NCBI GenBank assembly: GCA_963277665.1
Contig: OY728121.1
Coordinates: 957,254,097-957,318,096, forward strand
Direction: 5' to 3'
Origin: Viscum album
Lineage: Eukaryota > Streptophyta > Magnoliopsida > Santalales > Viscaceae
Length of the DNA: 64,000 nt
Numbering within the stretch: the stretch's first letter is position 1; every line of letters starts with the position of its first letter. The notes below the pieces were generated by a model. It saw only the letters and a program-made list of their open reading frames with translations, was not told the DNA's origin and did not search any database. A program made the position numbers and the translations under genes. This document shows, in pieces, positions 13,550 through 26,900 of this stretch.

Positions 13550-14180
13550 CTATGTTACAATCACGGAGACAGTAGGTTATACATAGGCCTGAGTAACAAT
13601 TCCATTTTTTTAATGATCATTATGGAACACTGTATTTTTTATTATATCATTATATAATTATAATATTAACATAAATAACATATTAATTATTAAAATTTAC
13701 TTATATATATAATTATTATGATATTTTCATGAAAAAAAAGATTCGAATCACTTTTTGGAGGTGGTAGTCACACGTACATGAACGATGTTATCATTTGTAG
13801 TATAAGAAATAAAATGATACATTATCTTTTAATAATGAATAATATTCCATGAATATCATTTTTATTCAATTTTTATATCATTTATTCCTTAAAATTATAT
13901 TTACTATCTTCCATTTGATGTGTTAGTGAAAAATGAATAACATCATTTCGTGAGGCGGTAGTCAACTGCACACACAAGAGACGTTATCAAATACCCCATA
14001 TAATGGAAAGTAAAATATTATATATCTGATATCATAAATCTATAAGTATAAATATATTAAAAATTTCACATATATACTTTTAATCAATTGTGAAAAAAAT
14101 TCTTTAGAGGTGATGATTGAAAATTAATGTATGTGGTTCCGGAGGTGGTAGTCCACCGTATACACGAACGATGAATTTGT
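13550..14180 (-). repeat. Four-copy ~190-bp LTR module (first LTR)
   Basis: Cores at about 13,555-13,606, 13,745-13,790, 13,940-13,990 and 14,130-14,178 share a GC-rich block of the form gaggtggtagtccaccgtac followed by acacgaacgatg. They sit in very AT-rich spacer. The first copy is the most diverged. The best copy contains ggtgg-tagt-ccacc, a small perfect hairpin. The same four cores occur at the same spacing in the other two long LTRs. Confidence 0.7.
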
Positions 14181-14506
14181 ATCATATTTGATAGAAGATG
14201 AGATGAATTTATGTTATTAAATTCATTTAATAAAATAAAATTACTTATAATATACAAGTGTTATCATATAGTCATATTTTAATAAAATTTCAAGAAGGTG
14301 GAAGAAAAAAAACAAAGACATGTAGATAGGAATTTTACCTCTTCTCAGACCACCTCTTTAGGAATACACCTAACTTATTCCAAGAATGAATTTATGACAA
14401 AACCAATTATTATAAGAAGTGGAAATGAAATTTGAGAAGTAATTTGGATATGTCTTGGATGAAAATAAAGGGTTTCAATGTTGGAATAATAGAGGAGAGG
14501 TTTTGG

Positions 14507-14515
14507 CCTTTTATA
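14507..14515 (-). promoter_or_regulatory. TATA box of the LTR promoter
   Basis: The minus strand reads TATAAAAGG. It lies downstream (minus direction) of the U3-like part and upstream of the four-copy module. The partner LTR has a weakened counterpart near 20,238-20,247 (CATAAAAGG). This suggests where the element's RNA began and implies that the modules lie in the transcribed R/U5 part. Confidence 0.45.
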
Positions 14516-15706
14516 CCTTAGGTGAGTGGTACACTTAATTTGTTTTGGAAATGGAAAAGTTGTAACCATTTTTTTAGATGAAAAATTATAAAAAATGGAT
14601 AATTATAAAAAAAAATTATAGATTCCAATGTATAAATATGTCAAAAAAATAGTTTTTATACATGTTATAGGTCATTATTTACCCTTTCTATTTATATTTT
14701 AAACACCCCTAAACTAGTTTTCATGCAAACTAAGGTAATTTATTTTATTTATTTTCACTATTCATTATGGTTAAAAATTATTTATAAATATTTAGAAAAC
14801 ATAAATTACTATTTTTTAAATTACTTAATCCATTTTAACAAATAAATTTCAGAAAATGGTAAAATTTAATTTAAAAGTAAACACACAAACGTAATGAAAA
14901 AGTGGGTTTTCAATAAGTGTATTTTTCAATGAAAATATGATTATTTGTTTACTGAATTACTAATTATAAATATTTTATTAGTTCAGAATAAAATTTATTG
15001 GTGTATAATATATAAATTTCTTTAAAATTAATCATCATTATATATTTTTTAATTAATTATAAAGGATCTACATTATTCACATTAAAAGTGCTTTTAGAAA
15101 AATCCGGTTTTTAAAATTAAGGATGAACTTATACTAAAATAACATTTAACGACGATTAATAACAATTTTTTTAAATTAAGTATAACTAAATAATACTTAT
15201 ATACATTAAATTATATAAAATATATATTGGGACTTTAAAAATAATTAATTCTTGAAAAAATCTCATTTTTACAAAAAATTAGTATTTTTCATTATTCACT
15301 GAAAATTAAATTACTATATGAAAAATACCATAATTTCACCCAATGTAAATGATGATTTAAAAAATTAATATATTTTTATAAAATAAATTTTATAAATGTT
15401 TTAAAAATTAATTATAATATTTTTTCATGAAAAAATTGAAATCATTTATAACGAAAACATATTTTTTTAAAATAAAATTTTATTATTAAAAATAGATTGA
15501 TTATTTACTAAAATTATAACAATAAAAATTATTTAGTTGGATATATATATAAATATAATTAATTAATTAGTTAATACAATTAATATTTTCCAATTTATAG
15601 GTTAGGGTATTAGAGTTATCTATTTAATGGGTCGTTTAATATCATTGTTGTGTGTCGAATACACTATCAAAAATATATTTATATTCTAAAATATTGGGGT
15701 GTTACA

Positions 15707-16937
15707 TCATCCCAATTTAATAAATTGAATCCAAAAATTTATTTGAGTAATCAATGATGGAAAATTTAAAAATCCTTTTGATAGAAACAAAAATTGTACA
15801 AGTCTAGTTAAAACATCCTAATGATAAGAGAGCAAATTTTGTACAAATCTCAAATGGAATAACACGTACATGGTTACAAAATTGGGGACATAGGTTGGAA
15901 GTGATGATTTGGAAATAAATGAAATGTGTAAATAATTATGGATAGTGATAGTGATCATTTATCATATGAAAGTAAAAAAAAATATAAAACTAATAACCAC
16001 AAAACCATAAATCTGAGATGAGTAAAAAGGACATCGGTTCATCAAAAATGAAGGTACTATGATAAATTTTTTTAAAGATACTTTTAATTGAGTTGGGGAA
16101 TTATTTACCCATATATATTGAAAATGTATTTATATATACTTACATGACACATATAATTTCATTAATTAACCATTTCCACCAAAATCTTTTCTTTTTCCCC
16201 AAATGACGAGTATTCAAGATAATCTTTTCATGTATGAGGAAATAAAATTAAATTTTTATGGCCACATAACCATTAAATGGATAATAAATCTATTCGAATT
16301 ATCTTTAGAAATTAACAAAAAATAATATAGTTAACAAATTGTATGATAATTTACCTAATTAATGAACCTCCATATAATGAAGTAATAAATTAATATATAA
16401 AATTAAACCATAATACCCAAGGTTAAAAATAAATAATTCAATAAATAAATGACTATATATACCAAATATCCACAATAAAATCAACATTAAATATTGTTTT
16501 AAACTCAAATGATATCTCAGACCTTTTATATTAAAAGAAAAAAAATATAGATATGTCATTTTGAAAAAAAATCACTTTGTCACAAAATATCTTTTCAATC
16601 ATGTGGTTATATTTTTTAAAAATATTATGTTCCTGTAATTATAACAATAAATAAGAACATATAAAAAATAAATTATTTTAATACCATTAATCTTATGTAA
16701 AAAAAATTAAATTCATAGTTCTTGTTAAACCACTTCTTTACATACACTTGAAATTATTAAAAAATATCCAAAAAATTAATTAATCACTTTAAGATAACTT
16801 AATTTAAATAAATAAAGGGGTGGCTAAGAAATTTTAAATATGATCATCGTTAATCTTATATAACTATGATGGCATCAATAACTCTTAATTTATCCACACG
16901 TGAAAGAATCCTAATCTCTAACATTATCTAAACCTTT
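15707..16937 (-). other. Non-coding interior of the LARD-like element
   Basis: About 1.2 kb between PPT side and PBS. The PPT side is short: the minus strand ends with AAATTGGGATGA just before the LTR. The longest open frames are about 66 codons and have no gag or pol motif. Bases from about 15,780 to 15,935 are similar to 31,150-31,290, which follow the third LTR, so this interior is shared by the family. Confidence 0.55.
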
Positions 16938-16949
16938 CCTTTGATACCA
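16938..16949 (-). promoter_or_regulatory. Primer binding site, initiator Met tRNA type
   Basis: The minus strand reads TGGTATCAAAGG, 10 of 12 bases like the usual TGGTATCAGAGC. It lies immediately beside the inner end of the LTR that begins at about 16,951 and fixes the element's orientation as minus. Confidence 0.65.
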
Positions 16950-17839
16950 ACTATAACAGCTCTAAACCCATACTCTTAGATCTAGTTCTAAAAACATGAA
17001 CTTTACATTTCTGTATTTTATACTTATAAAGGAAACCATATTTTTCCATCCAAGCCATACAACAAGAAAAAGAAAAATTTTATCACTTGAATTCTCAGGA
17101 CCTTTTAGGTTTAGAGTTTTATAGAATTAGAACAAACTCATACATAAACAATACACATGTGTTTGATTTTCTTATTTGACATTACATCATCATCATCATG
17201 TTCCATATTAAATCCCCTATAGACATCATTTTTTCTCCTCTAATATTGATAACCAGGGGAAAAATAAATATATGAATAGTGATCCGAATTTATAATTAAG
17301 AGCAAACATATGAATTAAGGATTTAATTTCATCATTGTTTATTAGAATATCATTAGGATATGACGAAAAAAATCCAAGACCCTATGTATAATATAATAAT
17401 ATTCATACCTATCAATACCAGGATCATTAAACCTGAAAACAAATAATAAGGCCTTAAAAATGTAATATTCATCTAAATCAATAATCATGGTCCATGTTAT
17501 ATAAATATTGATCATAAGAAACATTATAAACTGATAAAAATCATAGATAAAACATATTGGTATACTGAATCATTATTTTCACATCACTTATTTCAAATAG
17601 AATAACCAATATGATTGACTTCCATCACTGAAGAACTCAATGAATTGTTGTGCTATAATAGGCCCACCGATTATTTTTATATCATGGAATTACTTATACT
17701 TTTTTAATTACATAATTACCCTTCTAGGGTTTACAATGTAACGACGCTTTATTATTGACAACATCAAAGAACCTTTTAAGGAATAAAGTATAAATATAAT
17801 TCATTTCATCATAAACTAATTAAAAAAATTATTCGTTTT

Positions 17840-18215
17840 AGAAAATTATTAAACCATTGATAATTAATGGGTTTCGTACTAATATCTTTGAAATAAGACT
17901 AACCCATGTGGAAAAACTAGTTCCATTGTAATCTCTTTGAGACAATATTAGCCTGTAGAAAATAGACAGGTTACATAAAAATATCTTTGAAACAAGATTA
18001 ATCCCTGGAAAATAAATAGCTTCCATAACACACTCTTTGATTACTCACCAAAAAATAAACAAGTTATATAAAAATATGCTTAAAACAAGTTTAACCTATA
18101 TAAATGAAATGAGATAAAAAAAAGTCTCCTTGAAACATTATTAACCCATACAAAAAAATAGGTTCCATAAAAACCAATTTGAAATAATCATAATTAGTCC
18201 ATAGAAATAATGAGG
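17840..18215 (-). repeat. ~55-bp tandem array inside the LTR (second copy)
   Basis: Same unit type as at 11,560-11,990: ctttgaaacaagattaaccc and a following aaataaataggttccataa-like half. Units start near 17,845, 17,890, 17,935, 17,985, 18,030, 18,085, 18,130 and 18,178. Copies differ by substitutions and small indels. Confidence 0.6.
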
Positions 18216-19277
18216 ATTGTATAATTACAAAATACCTCTATTAGAGCTTATGTAAAAATAATATTTTTGACACTAATTAATATAATTAATTTTATATTAC
18301 TACTACAAATTATTTTTTATAAAAATAATCTTTTCAATTTGAATATCAATTTTTAAAAATAAATCTCAGAAAATATTTTCAAAATTGTTTCACATGAAAA
18401 AACAATGTTAATTTGTAATATAGGATTAAAAAAATTTAAATAGTTGTAGGAATATAAGTTCATGTTTTAAGTGAATTAATTAATAATTATATTATAAATC
18501 ATTTTTTAAAAGGAATCAAATGTGACTCATTTTGAAAAAGTTATGAAATTTTGATTATTTTTTTCAAAATATGATCAAATAATATGTAAAATACCCTTAT
18601 GAAATATAGTATTTTTTGAAAGAAATTTTTTTAAACCATTTTATAAAACATTGATATGGATTTGAAAGATACCTAATCTAAATGAAAATATAAGGTCAGT
18701 GTCACTTAAAAATGATATTCTTGGTGATTTTTAAATAAATCACGAGGAAATATAAATCAAACATGTGAAAAAATTCATAACCAAATGAGAAAATTTTTTA
18801 TTTGTTTTAAGAAAATAATATAATATTATTTCTTACAAATGAAACTTGAGCTTAAAAAATCCTGAAATAAATGAGAGTGTAACATAAATAATTTTTCACT
18901 TTGGAAACTCTTTTATTGTAAGCCCCATGAAAGAATAACGTCAAATGGAACATTTAATAAAATTAAATAAGGTGATACATGTTATATAGTGGTAAAATTT
19001 TAGTATATAAACCTCATAATGGAAACAATTTTTGTTTCAAAAATTTATGTTTTAAAGGAAGATAAATTTAGACGAAGTACTGTAATAAAAATCATACCAT
19101 TGAATTTAATCACTAATAGGAGAATAGATTATTATTGAATTTCAAGGGGTTGACCATGGTCAAATATTTCATTATTACAACAGCACCTGAATAATAATCC
19201 TCACATAATTAACATATTAATTCTTGAATTATAATTTTAATAACAACCATGAAAATTAGTTATCAAAACTAAATAAT

Positions 19278-19907
19278 GTTACGATCATGGAGATGGTTGG
19301 TCGTACGTATGCTAGAGTAACATTTCCATTTGTCTGTGATCATTATAGAAAAAAGGTATGTATTTTTTTAAATTTACATAATTATAATAATATCATAAAT
19401 ATCATTATATTTATTTAAATATACTTATATATATCATTATTCAATTGTGGTGATAGAAATAATAATAATATCTCTTTGTGGAGGTGGTAGTCCATACGTA
19501 AATGAACAACATTATTATTTTTTAGTATAAGAAATAAAATGATAAATTATTTTTTTCATAAAGATAAATATGTCAGTTTTATCAATATTAAATCATGTAT
19601 ATCACATATATTTATTAATTTTATCCTTAATATCTTGAATTTAAAGTGTTTGTAAAAATTGAGTCACATCGCTTTGTGAGGCTGCAGTTTGCCGTACACA
19701 CTAGCGATGTTAACATAACCCCAGAGAATGGAATGTAAAAAGGTTTATGTAATATAAAAAATCCATAAATATAAATATTTTCAAAATATCATATATATAT
19801 TTAGACATTAAATCCATCATAAAAACAATCCTTTATTGGTGATGATGGAAAATTAATGACATTACTTCACGAGATGATAGTCCACTATACACCTGAAAGA
19901 TGATTTC
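19278..19907 (-). repeat. Four-copy ~190-bp LTR module (second LTR)
   Basis: Cores lie at about 19,280-19,330, 19,478-19,520, 19,670-19,712 and 19,860-19,905, with the same order and spacing as in the first LTR. The second core reads tggaggtggtagtccatacg. The hairpin core is weaker here than at 14,130. It shows that the module number was four before the element inserted. Confidence 0.7.
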
Positions 19908-21432
19908 ATATCACATTTGATACGAAATTGTACAGATTTATGTAATGAAATTTATATAATAACATATCATTATATAGTAGTAATTTTTATCGTCATATGA
20001 TAATATTAAAAATAATATTTTTCGGAGGTCGAAGAAGAAAAAACCAAAATAGCATAGTTATGAAATTTACCTCTTCGTGGACCACCAATTTAAGATTATA
20101 CATATTATAATTGAAGAAAGTCTTTATAAACAGAAAAAGTAATCTAGGATTAAGGGATTGAAATTAGTATGTAATTTAATCATGGATTTGGAGAACCCAA
20201 ATGGTTCTACTGTGTTGAGAAGAGTGGAGAGGGGTGTCCTTTTATGAGTGAGGTGAGTGGCACAATTATAATTTTTTAAAATAAAAAAGGTGTACCCAAA
20301 TTTTGAAAACTCAAAAAGGATAAAATATGATGAATTATCATTATTTATAAATTTTATTATAGAATTATGTCTGTAAAATATTTTTGTATACAATTATTTA
20401 GTTCATTTTTAGCCTAATTTTTTTTAACCACCTGATAAACATGTTTTCACCATAACCATAGTCATTTATTTTACTATTTCACTATTCATTATGGTAAAAT
20501 TCAATTTTAACATATTATATAATATAATTTATGAATATTACAAATATTGAATACATTTTACTAAATTTAACGAAAATAAGTTGAAAAACATAATTTAAAC
20601 ATAATCCAGTAGATGTGATGAAAAAGTGTGTTTTCGAGAAGTGTATTTAATAAGAAAAAGACGACTTTAAAAAACTATGTAAATAATAGTAATTATTTTA
20701 TCAAACTAAATTAATATTTATTGATATAAAAACTATGAATTTTAATTAAATCATTATATATTAGCGGTTTCAGTTAATAATTAAGAAGGATATACATTAT
20801 GTACTTTAAAGAACATTTCATAAATATTCCAATTTTGAAACACAAAGAGAAACTTATTCCAAAATCCAATACGAAATTGATTTAATATAAAATAAGTGTG
20901 TTAAATATAAAAAAAATTATATTTATGTTACATTAAACCATTTTAAAAACATAATGATACTTTTATATTTCTTAATTTATTTGAAATAAATGACATTTTT
21001 ACAAAAAATAATTATTTTCACTGTTCTCTGAAAATTTAATGTTTTTAAAAAACTCCAATGTTTCACCCAAAGTAAATTAAAATTTAAAAATTATCTATAT
21101 TAAATATAATTAATTGTTTAATATTTTTAAAATTAAATAAAATATTTTTTCATGAAAAGTAACAAAAATAGTTTTTGAAGAAAACTTATTTTTTAATAAT
21201 AAAAATAATTTCATAGAAAGTAATTGATTTTTTACTAAAAAAATCAACAATTTATATTAAATGTGAATTATATATATATATATATTAATAATGGTTTCAA
21301 TAATATTCATACTCACAAATTTAAAAGCTAGGTTATAGTAGTTATATATTTTGTTGGTCGTTTAAGCATAGTGCTGCATGTCGAATAAGATATCGAACAT
21401 AGTTTTATTTTCTAAAATATTTATGTGTTACA

Positions 21433-24400
21433 ACCCATTTAAATTTCCATAAATTACCCAAACTAACGTCCCCATTTAGAATTTAAAAACCTCCCATTAA
21501 AAAATGGGTCTTTCTCTTTGGATTCCCAAACAAGCCTGAAGGCCTTTATTTATATTTTAACCATCACTTGAGTTATTATAGTAATTTCACCCAAGAGGGA
21601 ACCTCAGACCCTAATTTAAAATCAAAATTTTAAATCCATTTAATACCCTTTTAAAATATCAATAGGTTATCACCCCATTTAAAAAACAATCTATTTAAAA
21701 ACATATTTTTTACCACTTTGGAAATCACAACTAATTCAAAATCCAAGGCACACCATTTAACCCTAACAAAGGACCTCTTTTTATTTTTTTTAAAAATATT
21801 AATCATAAATGAATTACAAAAAAATATCCAATATATTTTTAAAACATTGATTCACATTCCCTACTAATTCTCCCTTAACCATTAAATAATGACAATAGAC
21901 ATGCTAATCATGGATATTCTTGTAACCCAATCTCTTAAATACATTATAACCCAACTTTAATATTTCCATGAAATGGTGCCCCCATGGGTGACCATAGGTC
22001 TGATCAAATAAAAAATAATTATTCTAAAGTGATCTATAGTAATTCCACAACATCAAACCCAAACCAAAAAACCTATTTACATTAGCTATGAAAGAAAACA
22101 TATTAAACAATGGCTTTAAGTAACATATTGCATACACATGAAAATAAATTGACAAGAAAATGGGAGAAGCGCTTAAACTACCATCGTCATAAAAAATCAT
22201 TATAAAACTTTTCCAAAGCATATAGACCAATCCAAGTCTCATCCATACTCATTAGTATATAAAAAATCTCTTATCAACCACCCCATCTCTAATCTCCCAA
22301 AAAGCATAATTAATTAGTCAATTAAAAAATAAAATGAATTAATTAACCAAAATCAAAGTTGGAATATTGTTGAAAAACTCACTGGGGACACAATACTTAT
22401 TGATACACTATGTACCCCCAGGGGTGGTGCATAAAGACTCCTGATACCATTTTCATGAAAATGTCTATGAGGTTATATAATTTCTAAGTTTAATAAACAC
22501 CGATTTGATGGAAAACCTTTTAAAATGAACACTTGGTTCAAACATTATTGAAACATCATGAAACTACATAAGAATTTTTTATAGGGTTCTCCTCTACCCA
22601 ATATGATCAAAATTTCCATCATCCTTGGTTGACTCTACTATTCCCCTGTGGAATCGTAATCAAATCCCTTAACTCAAAAAATCCAAAATTAGAAATAACC
22701 TTGTAAAGGGAGAATGGTTTGGAGGGGAAGAAGAAATCACTCATTAAATACCAATAAAACACCATGAACACACCCCAAATTTTCATATGGTGAAGGAGGA
22801 TGTTTGTTGGGAACCCCCTCGTTCATGTGCAATGAGTAGGGGAGGAAGAGGGAGGAGTGGATTAAAATCCCAAGGGTGTATTTTATTCATATTCCCCATT
22901 TTACAAAAATTTGTTTAGCAGCCCGATTTGACCAAATGGTTTTCCAAATCGTTCTACAACCATGTTGTTTGGCTACATAGTTGGCCAAACCTTACACCAT
23001 CCATAAACATTCCATTTGTGAACTTATGATACTTGATGAAAAATTCGTCTGAAACCCTAAAAATTTCATGAACCATGTATCAAATTGTCCTTTACCTCAT
23101 AGGATTTACCCTTGGTTAAATATGGTTTTCGCGAAACCATTATCTAACGAGAAAACTCAACCATGAACAATTCCAAATGAACTAAAAAACTCATAAACAA
23201 CATGATGTTTCATCGTTTATCTTAAATTGTCCACACCAGACAATTCTCCCTAGATAGAATCCTACAAAAGATCAAAAACATGACCCAAATGTTCTTAACC
23301 CATTTTGGACACCTAAGCTACCTCATGAGACTCATTACTCATTTCAACACATTACTTTGTTTCTTTACAACAATTGGAATGCCCTTCCGAGTCTTAATTC
23401 AAAATTTAACATATAAATCATTTGAAAATTCAAAATCATTTAAAATTTTAATCCCATTCATACATGGGATCATAAAGGAACTACAAAAATAAAAAAGATT
23501 CCCTCTCATGTATTATATACACAATATAGATGCATGTTGTTGAATTTTAAAATAGATGGATAGGTTATGGTTGACAGTCACTCTCCATCTCAAATTTACC
23601 GCATAGATGTTATTTACCTTAATTAAATATTATCTCTAGATAATAAGAGGATATTATTGGATTAATGTCAATGTGGTACTAATACAAATATTACCTCAAT
23701 GGTTTATATGCTCATCTTGTTTATCAAATTCACCATTCAATTGAATACCATGTTATTTAGGTATAATCACTATACTAACATGGATACTATGAATTTGCGG
23801 GAAAAGAATAGAAAATAAAACATAAAATAACTATGTTATGTAAAAATGGATACATATGATTATTGATCTCACAATGACATATGAATTCAAAGATACACAT
23901 AAAAAATAGAAATACAAATTCAATTTTGAAAATTTTATTGTCTCACAGTTTTTGACTACCCTTCTCCTCGACACTCAATTTGGATTCCAGATAGAAATAT
24001 ACCACTATCATCTTATGTTATCATCCTAACTAGTAATGGATGAACCTATGGTATAATAAAAATATTAATTCTAGGTCCCACCTCATCGAAATTTTCTATA
24101 CATACTAGCAGTACTCCACTATTTATATGAAATATATCCTATGTCTTTGAAACTTTATTTCTTCTCTCCCTCCATTTTATTCTCTGAATTTTAGTTTTCC
24201 TATTCATGAATATAATTCCCTTATCATAATTTAAATTATTTTCTTTTTTTGTCTTAATATTTTTATTAATATATTCATCAAATATATTTTTTATTTTTTT
24301 CAATCTCTAGTTCATGGACTGTTTCCACATCCAATTTGTTTAGAGATTCCTCCACATTCATAGTATGTATATTCCCAAAACATCATCCAGTATCTCATGG

Positions 24401-26900
24401 GATATCAGAATCATTAGATATTGATGTTTCATGTATCCATAACCTTATGGTTTGGATGGTTCATATGTAGTGAAATTTATCCTGGAATGCATTTCATCAT
24501 CAAGGGCCACAATATAATAAATTATCCATTACTGCAACTCCAATTTTTTCTATTTTCAGGATACTATTTATTTTGGAACCTCAATATATATATACATGGA
24601 GAGATTATATTAAATCATGTAAAAAATATTATTTTTTATATCTATCCACAATGAAGCATTATTCATTAAGGGTAAAGTTGATATTCCATTATTTTGAGAT
24701 ATGGGGCTCCACAGTACCACAGTTTAGATGAAGATAAACTTCATATTTCACATTAGAGCTTCATTAGAAGTGAAACAATGTATGATCCCTGGTGAAGCAT
24801 TAATAATCATCTCTATTACCTTAATATACTATTATATTATAAAAAATATTCAATTGTAGAAAAGCTTGCGTATGATGTTGTAGTAATCTCATCCTTCACC
24901 AGCCACAACAGACTATGGCATAGAGGGAGTCATCTATTATGCAACATGGTGGTTTGGTGTAAGGATTATTTTTAGGACATAAGACCTTAATAGTGGCAAG
25001 ATATGTAAGACATATTTTTTTCTCTTTATAGTGGGTGTCAGTAAGGTCTCCAGAGGATCAAAATGTAATCCAAGGTGATCCTAGTCATTGGTAGTCGTAA
25101 TTCCACTCAAGCTCAAAGTTCCTAGTAGAGGCCATGGAATTATCCAGTATCTATGAATTTTGGTACAATTCACTGTAGTGTAGTAGGGAAGTGATGTTAG
25201 TGTTGAGGAAATGTTTGAACATCTAATAAATAATGACGAGGCTATATTCCATCATTCTACTCAATTATGAAAAGTTCCCACTTAAATCATTGTCCAACAT
25301 CAGAAATGGACACTATTGATAACTCTGTTATATTATCTTCCATGGTTTCATTGGATAATAATATTTCTTTCTGGATGGGCTCGCACAACACACTCACACA
25401 CTCATATGGTTTCACACCGACACACATATGACTGGAGGGATTTGTCATGACCTATGCGCACACTCGCACCTATGTGAGACTGTTCCTACCCTGTTTTCAC
25501 ATCCCATGAAATCTTTCATCATGTTCTTCCATGTTAAATAATCCCTTATTAGAATGGTTTTGTAGATTGAATCCCATTAGTATGAGGTATAGTTGGGAAG
25601 GACAATTTTTTGGTTAAGTCTCCCTTATTATTTACACCGGCACAACACACATAAATACTCTAAAAAATATAATAAGTTGATGGAAATTATTTTTATTTTA
25701 TTTTTTATTTCATTTTGAAAAATATCATTATAAAGTAAAAAATTACACAAAAGTGATAATTAAGAATTGAAAAAAATTAATTATCAGTTAGAAGCACAAT
25801 ACATTTTTTATTTAATATATCAATAATTTATTCATACAAAATATCTCATAAAATACTGGTACTCAAACCATTCTTTTCCTCGGTCAATATTATACACTAT
25901 TAATTAAATGGAAACCACCATTGTTTTAATATTTAAAAATTAGAACTTATTTAGACAAAAAATATTCAATAAGGGAGAGATAAATTTAAAATTTAATACC
26001 GAGAAAAATATTTCAACTCCTCACTAGACACAGTTTAATTTAATTTCCCATTAATAATGATGAAAACTCTCGTTAATTAAATTATAACCTCTTAATTCAT
26101 CATTATTTACATGCCATGATCTAATCTATGTCACACATTTATTTCTTCTCTAAAAACTCATGGTAAAATTAGTATATGATGTTTCCATTATACCTTGATT
26201 ACATGAAATAATCACATAAACTTGAACGATATCTACATTATCCAATTAGTAGATAAAAAATTACAAAGAATCATGAGGGATTGTAATGTAGGACCAAATG
26301 ATTCTGGGGATATTATATTTTAGATAATTGATGAATAAAAAATTTAATGCTTAAAAGGATGTTAAGTTATATCTATTAAGCATGATAATGAATGTAAACA
26401 CAATGAAATTACATTTTTGGAAATTTAATTTTCCCCACATACCCAATTACTAGTGAATTTCATAAAAATTGAATTTAATGAATTTTTTACACCTCTAAAT
26501 TTTTTAGGCGTTCAAAAATTTAAATTATCCTAAAATTGAGCTCGGAAATGTACCGCATCTGTCACCAAACACAAAATGATCAAAATCATTGGTAAATAGA
26601 AGCTCATTTTTAACTCTCTGAAACTCAAACGATTTTTCCATCCCATTTTCATAAGGTATAGGAATGAAATATAATAAAATGTTGTTGGGACCTTCTCCAA
26701 AACCTAAAGAAACATTCAAATCATATTCATAAAGACATCACATCCATTTTTCCATAAATACCCTTATATATACACTTAGGCATTGAAAATCTTTCAGAAC
26801 ATTAATGATTTGGAATTTATAATTGTCCTGGAATATGTCTTATCCCTATAAACTGAAATTCATGGTATCTAGGGGACACAATTAGGATTAATGATTGGTA
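21433..26900. other. Unassigned AT-rich region with one PBS-like site
   Basis: About 5.5 kb with no convincing protein domain. 22,438-22,449 reads TGGTATCAGGAG on the minus strand, which looks like a primer binding site, so an LTR of another minus-strand element could start near 22,450. I could not find its partner. 22,790-23,110 and 24,880-25,560 are less AT-rich and look like old LTR or leader sequence. Short open frames at 23,280-23,492, 24,421-24,654 and 26,525-26,719 have no recognisable motif. Confidence 0.3.

Larger units (their letters stand above)
10674..15706 (-). repeat. 3' LTR of the LARD-like element
   Basis: This direct repeat of 16,951-21,432 shares, among others, tttagagttttatagaatta at about 10,832 versus 17,110, the ~55-bp array, four modules, and the end block at 15,690-15,706. 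Its length of about 5.0 kb is extreme for a plant LTR. The left end is fuzzy by perhaps 10 bases. Confidence 0.65.
10674..21432 (-). mobile_element. Non-autonomous LARD-like LTR retrotransposon with giant LTRs
   Basis: Two long direct repeats (10,674-15,706 and 16,951-21,432) flank about 1.24 kb without coding sequence. Both end on the plus strand in a block like taaaatattggggtgttaca (second copy changed), so the element starts TGTAACAC on the minus strand. The inner end of the right LTR touches a PBS. Internal landmarks occur in the same order in both LTRs: the tttagagttttatagaatta block, the ~55-bp array, the four-copy module and a TATA-like box. The interior has no gag or pol, which fits the class called LARD; mobility would need proteins from another element. 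No target duplication could be matched. The LTRs are clearly diverged, so the insertion is old. Confidence 0.65.
16951..21432 (-). repeat. 5' LTR of the LARD-like element
   Basis: Partner of 10,674-15,706; about 4.48 kb, so roughly 0.55 kb shorter. It starts next to the PBS and ends at the plus-strand block tatgtgttaca. The sequence to its right (21,433 on) is unlike the interior sequence that follows the other LTRs, so this is the outer edge of the element. Confidence 0.65.

Noticed and set aside
20124..20393. 89-codon minus-strand frame in the LARD-like 5' LTR
   Set aside because: The counterpart in the other LTR (14,375-14,569 region) differs in start, end and sequence; no motif.
24301..24372. 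28-codon minus-strand frame (MNVEESLNKLDVETVHELEI...)
   Set aside because: Looks protein-like but is short, isolated and has no flanking support; chance cannot be excluded.
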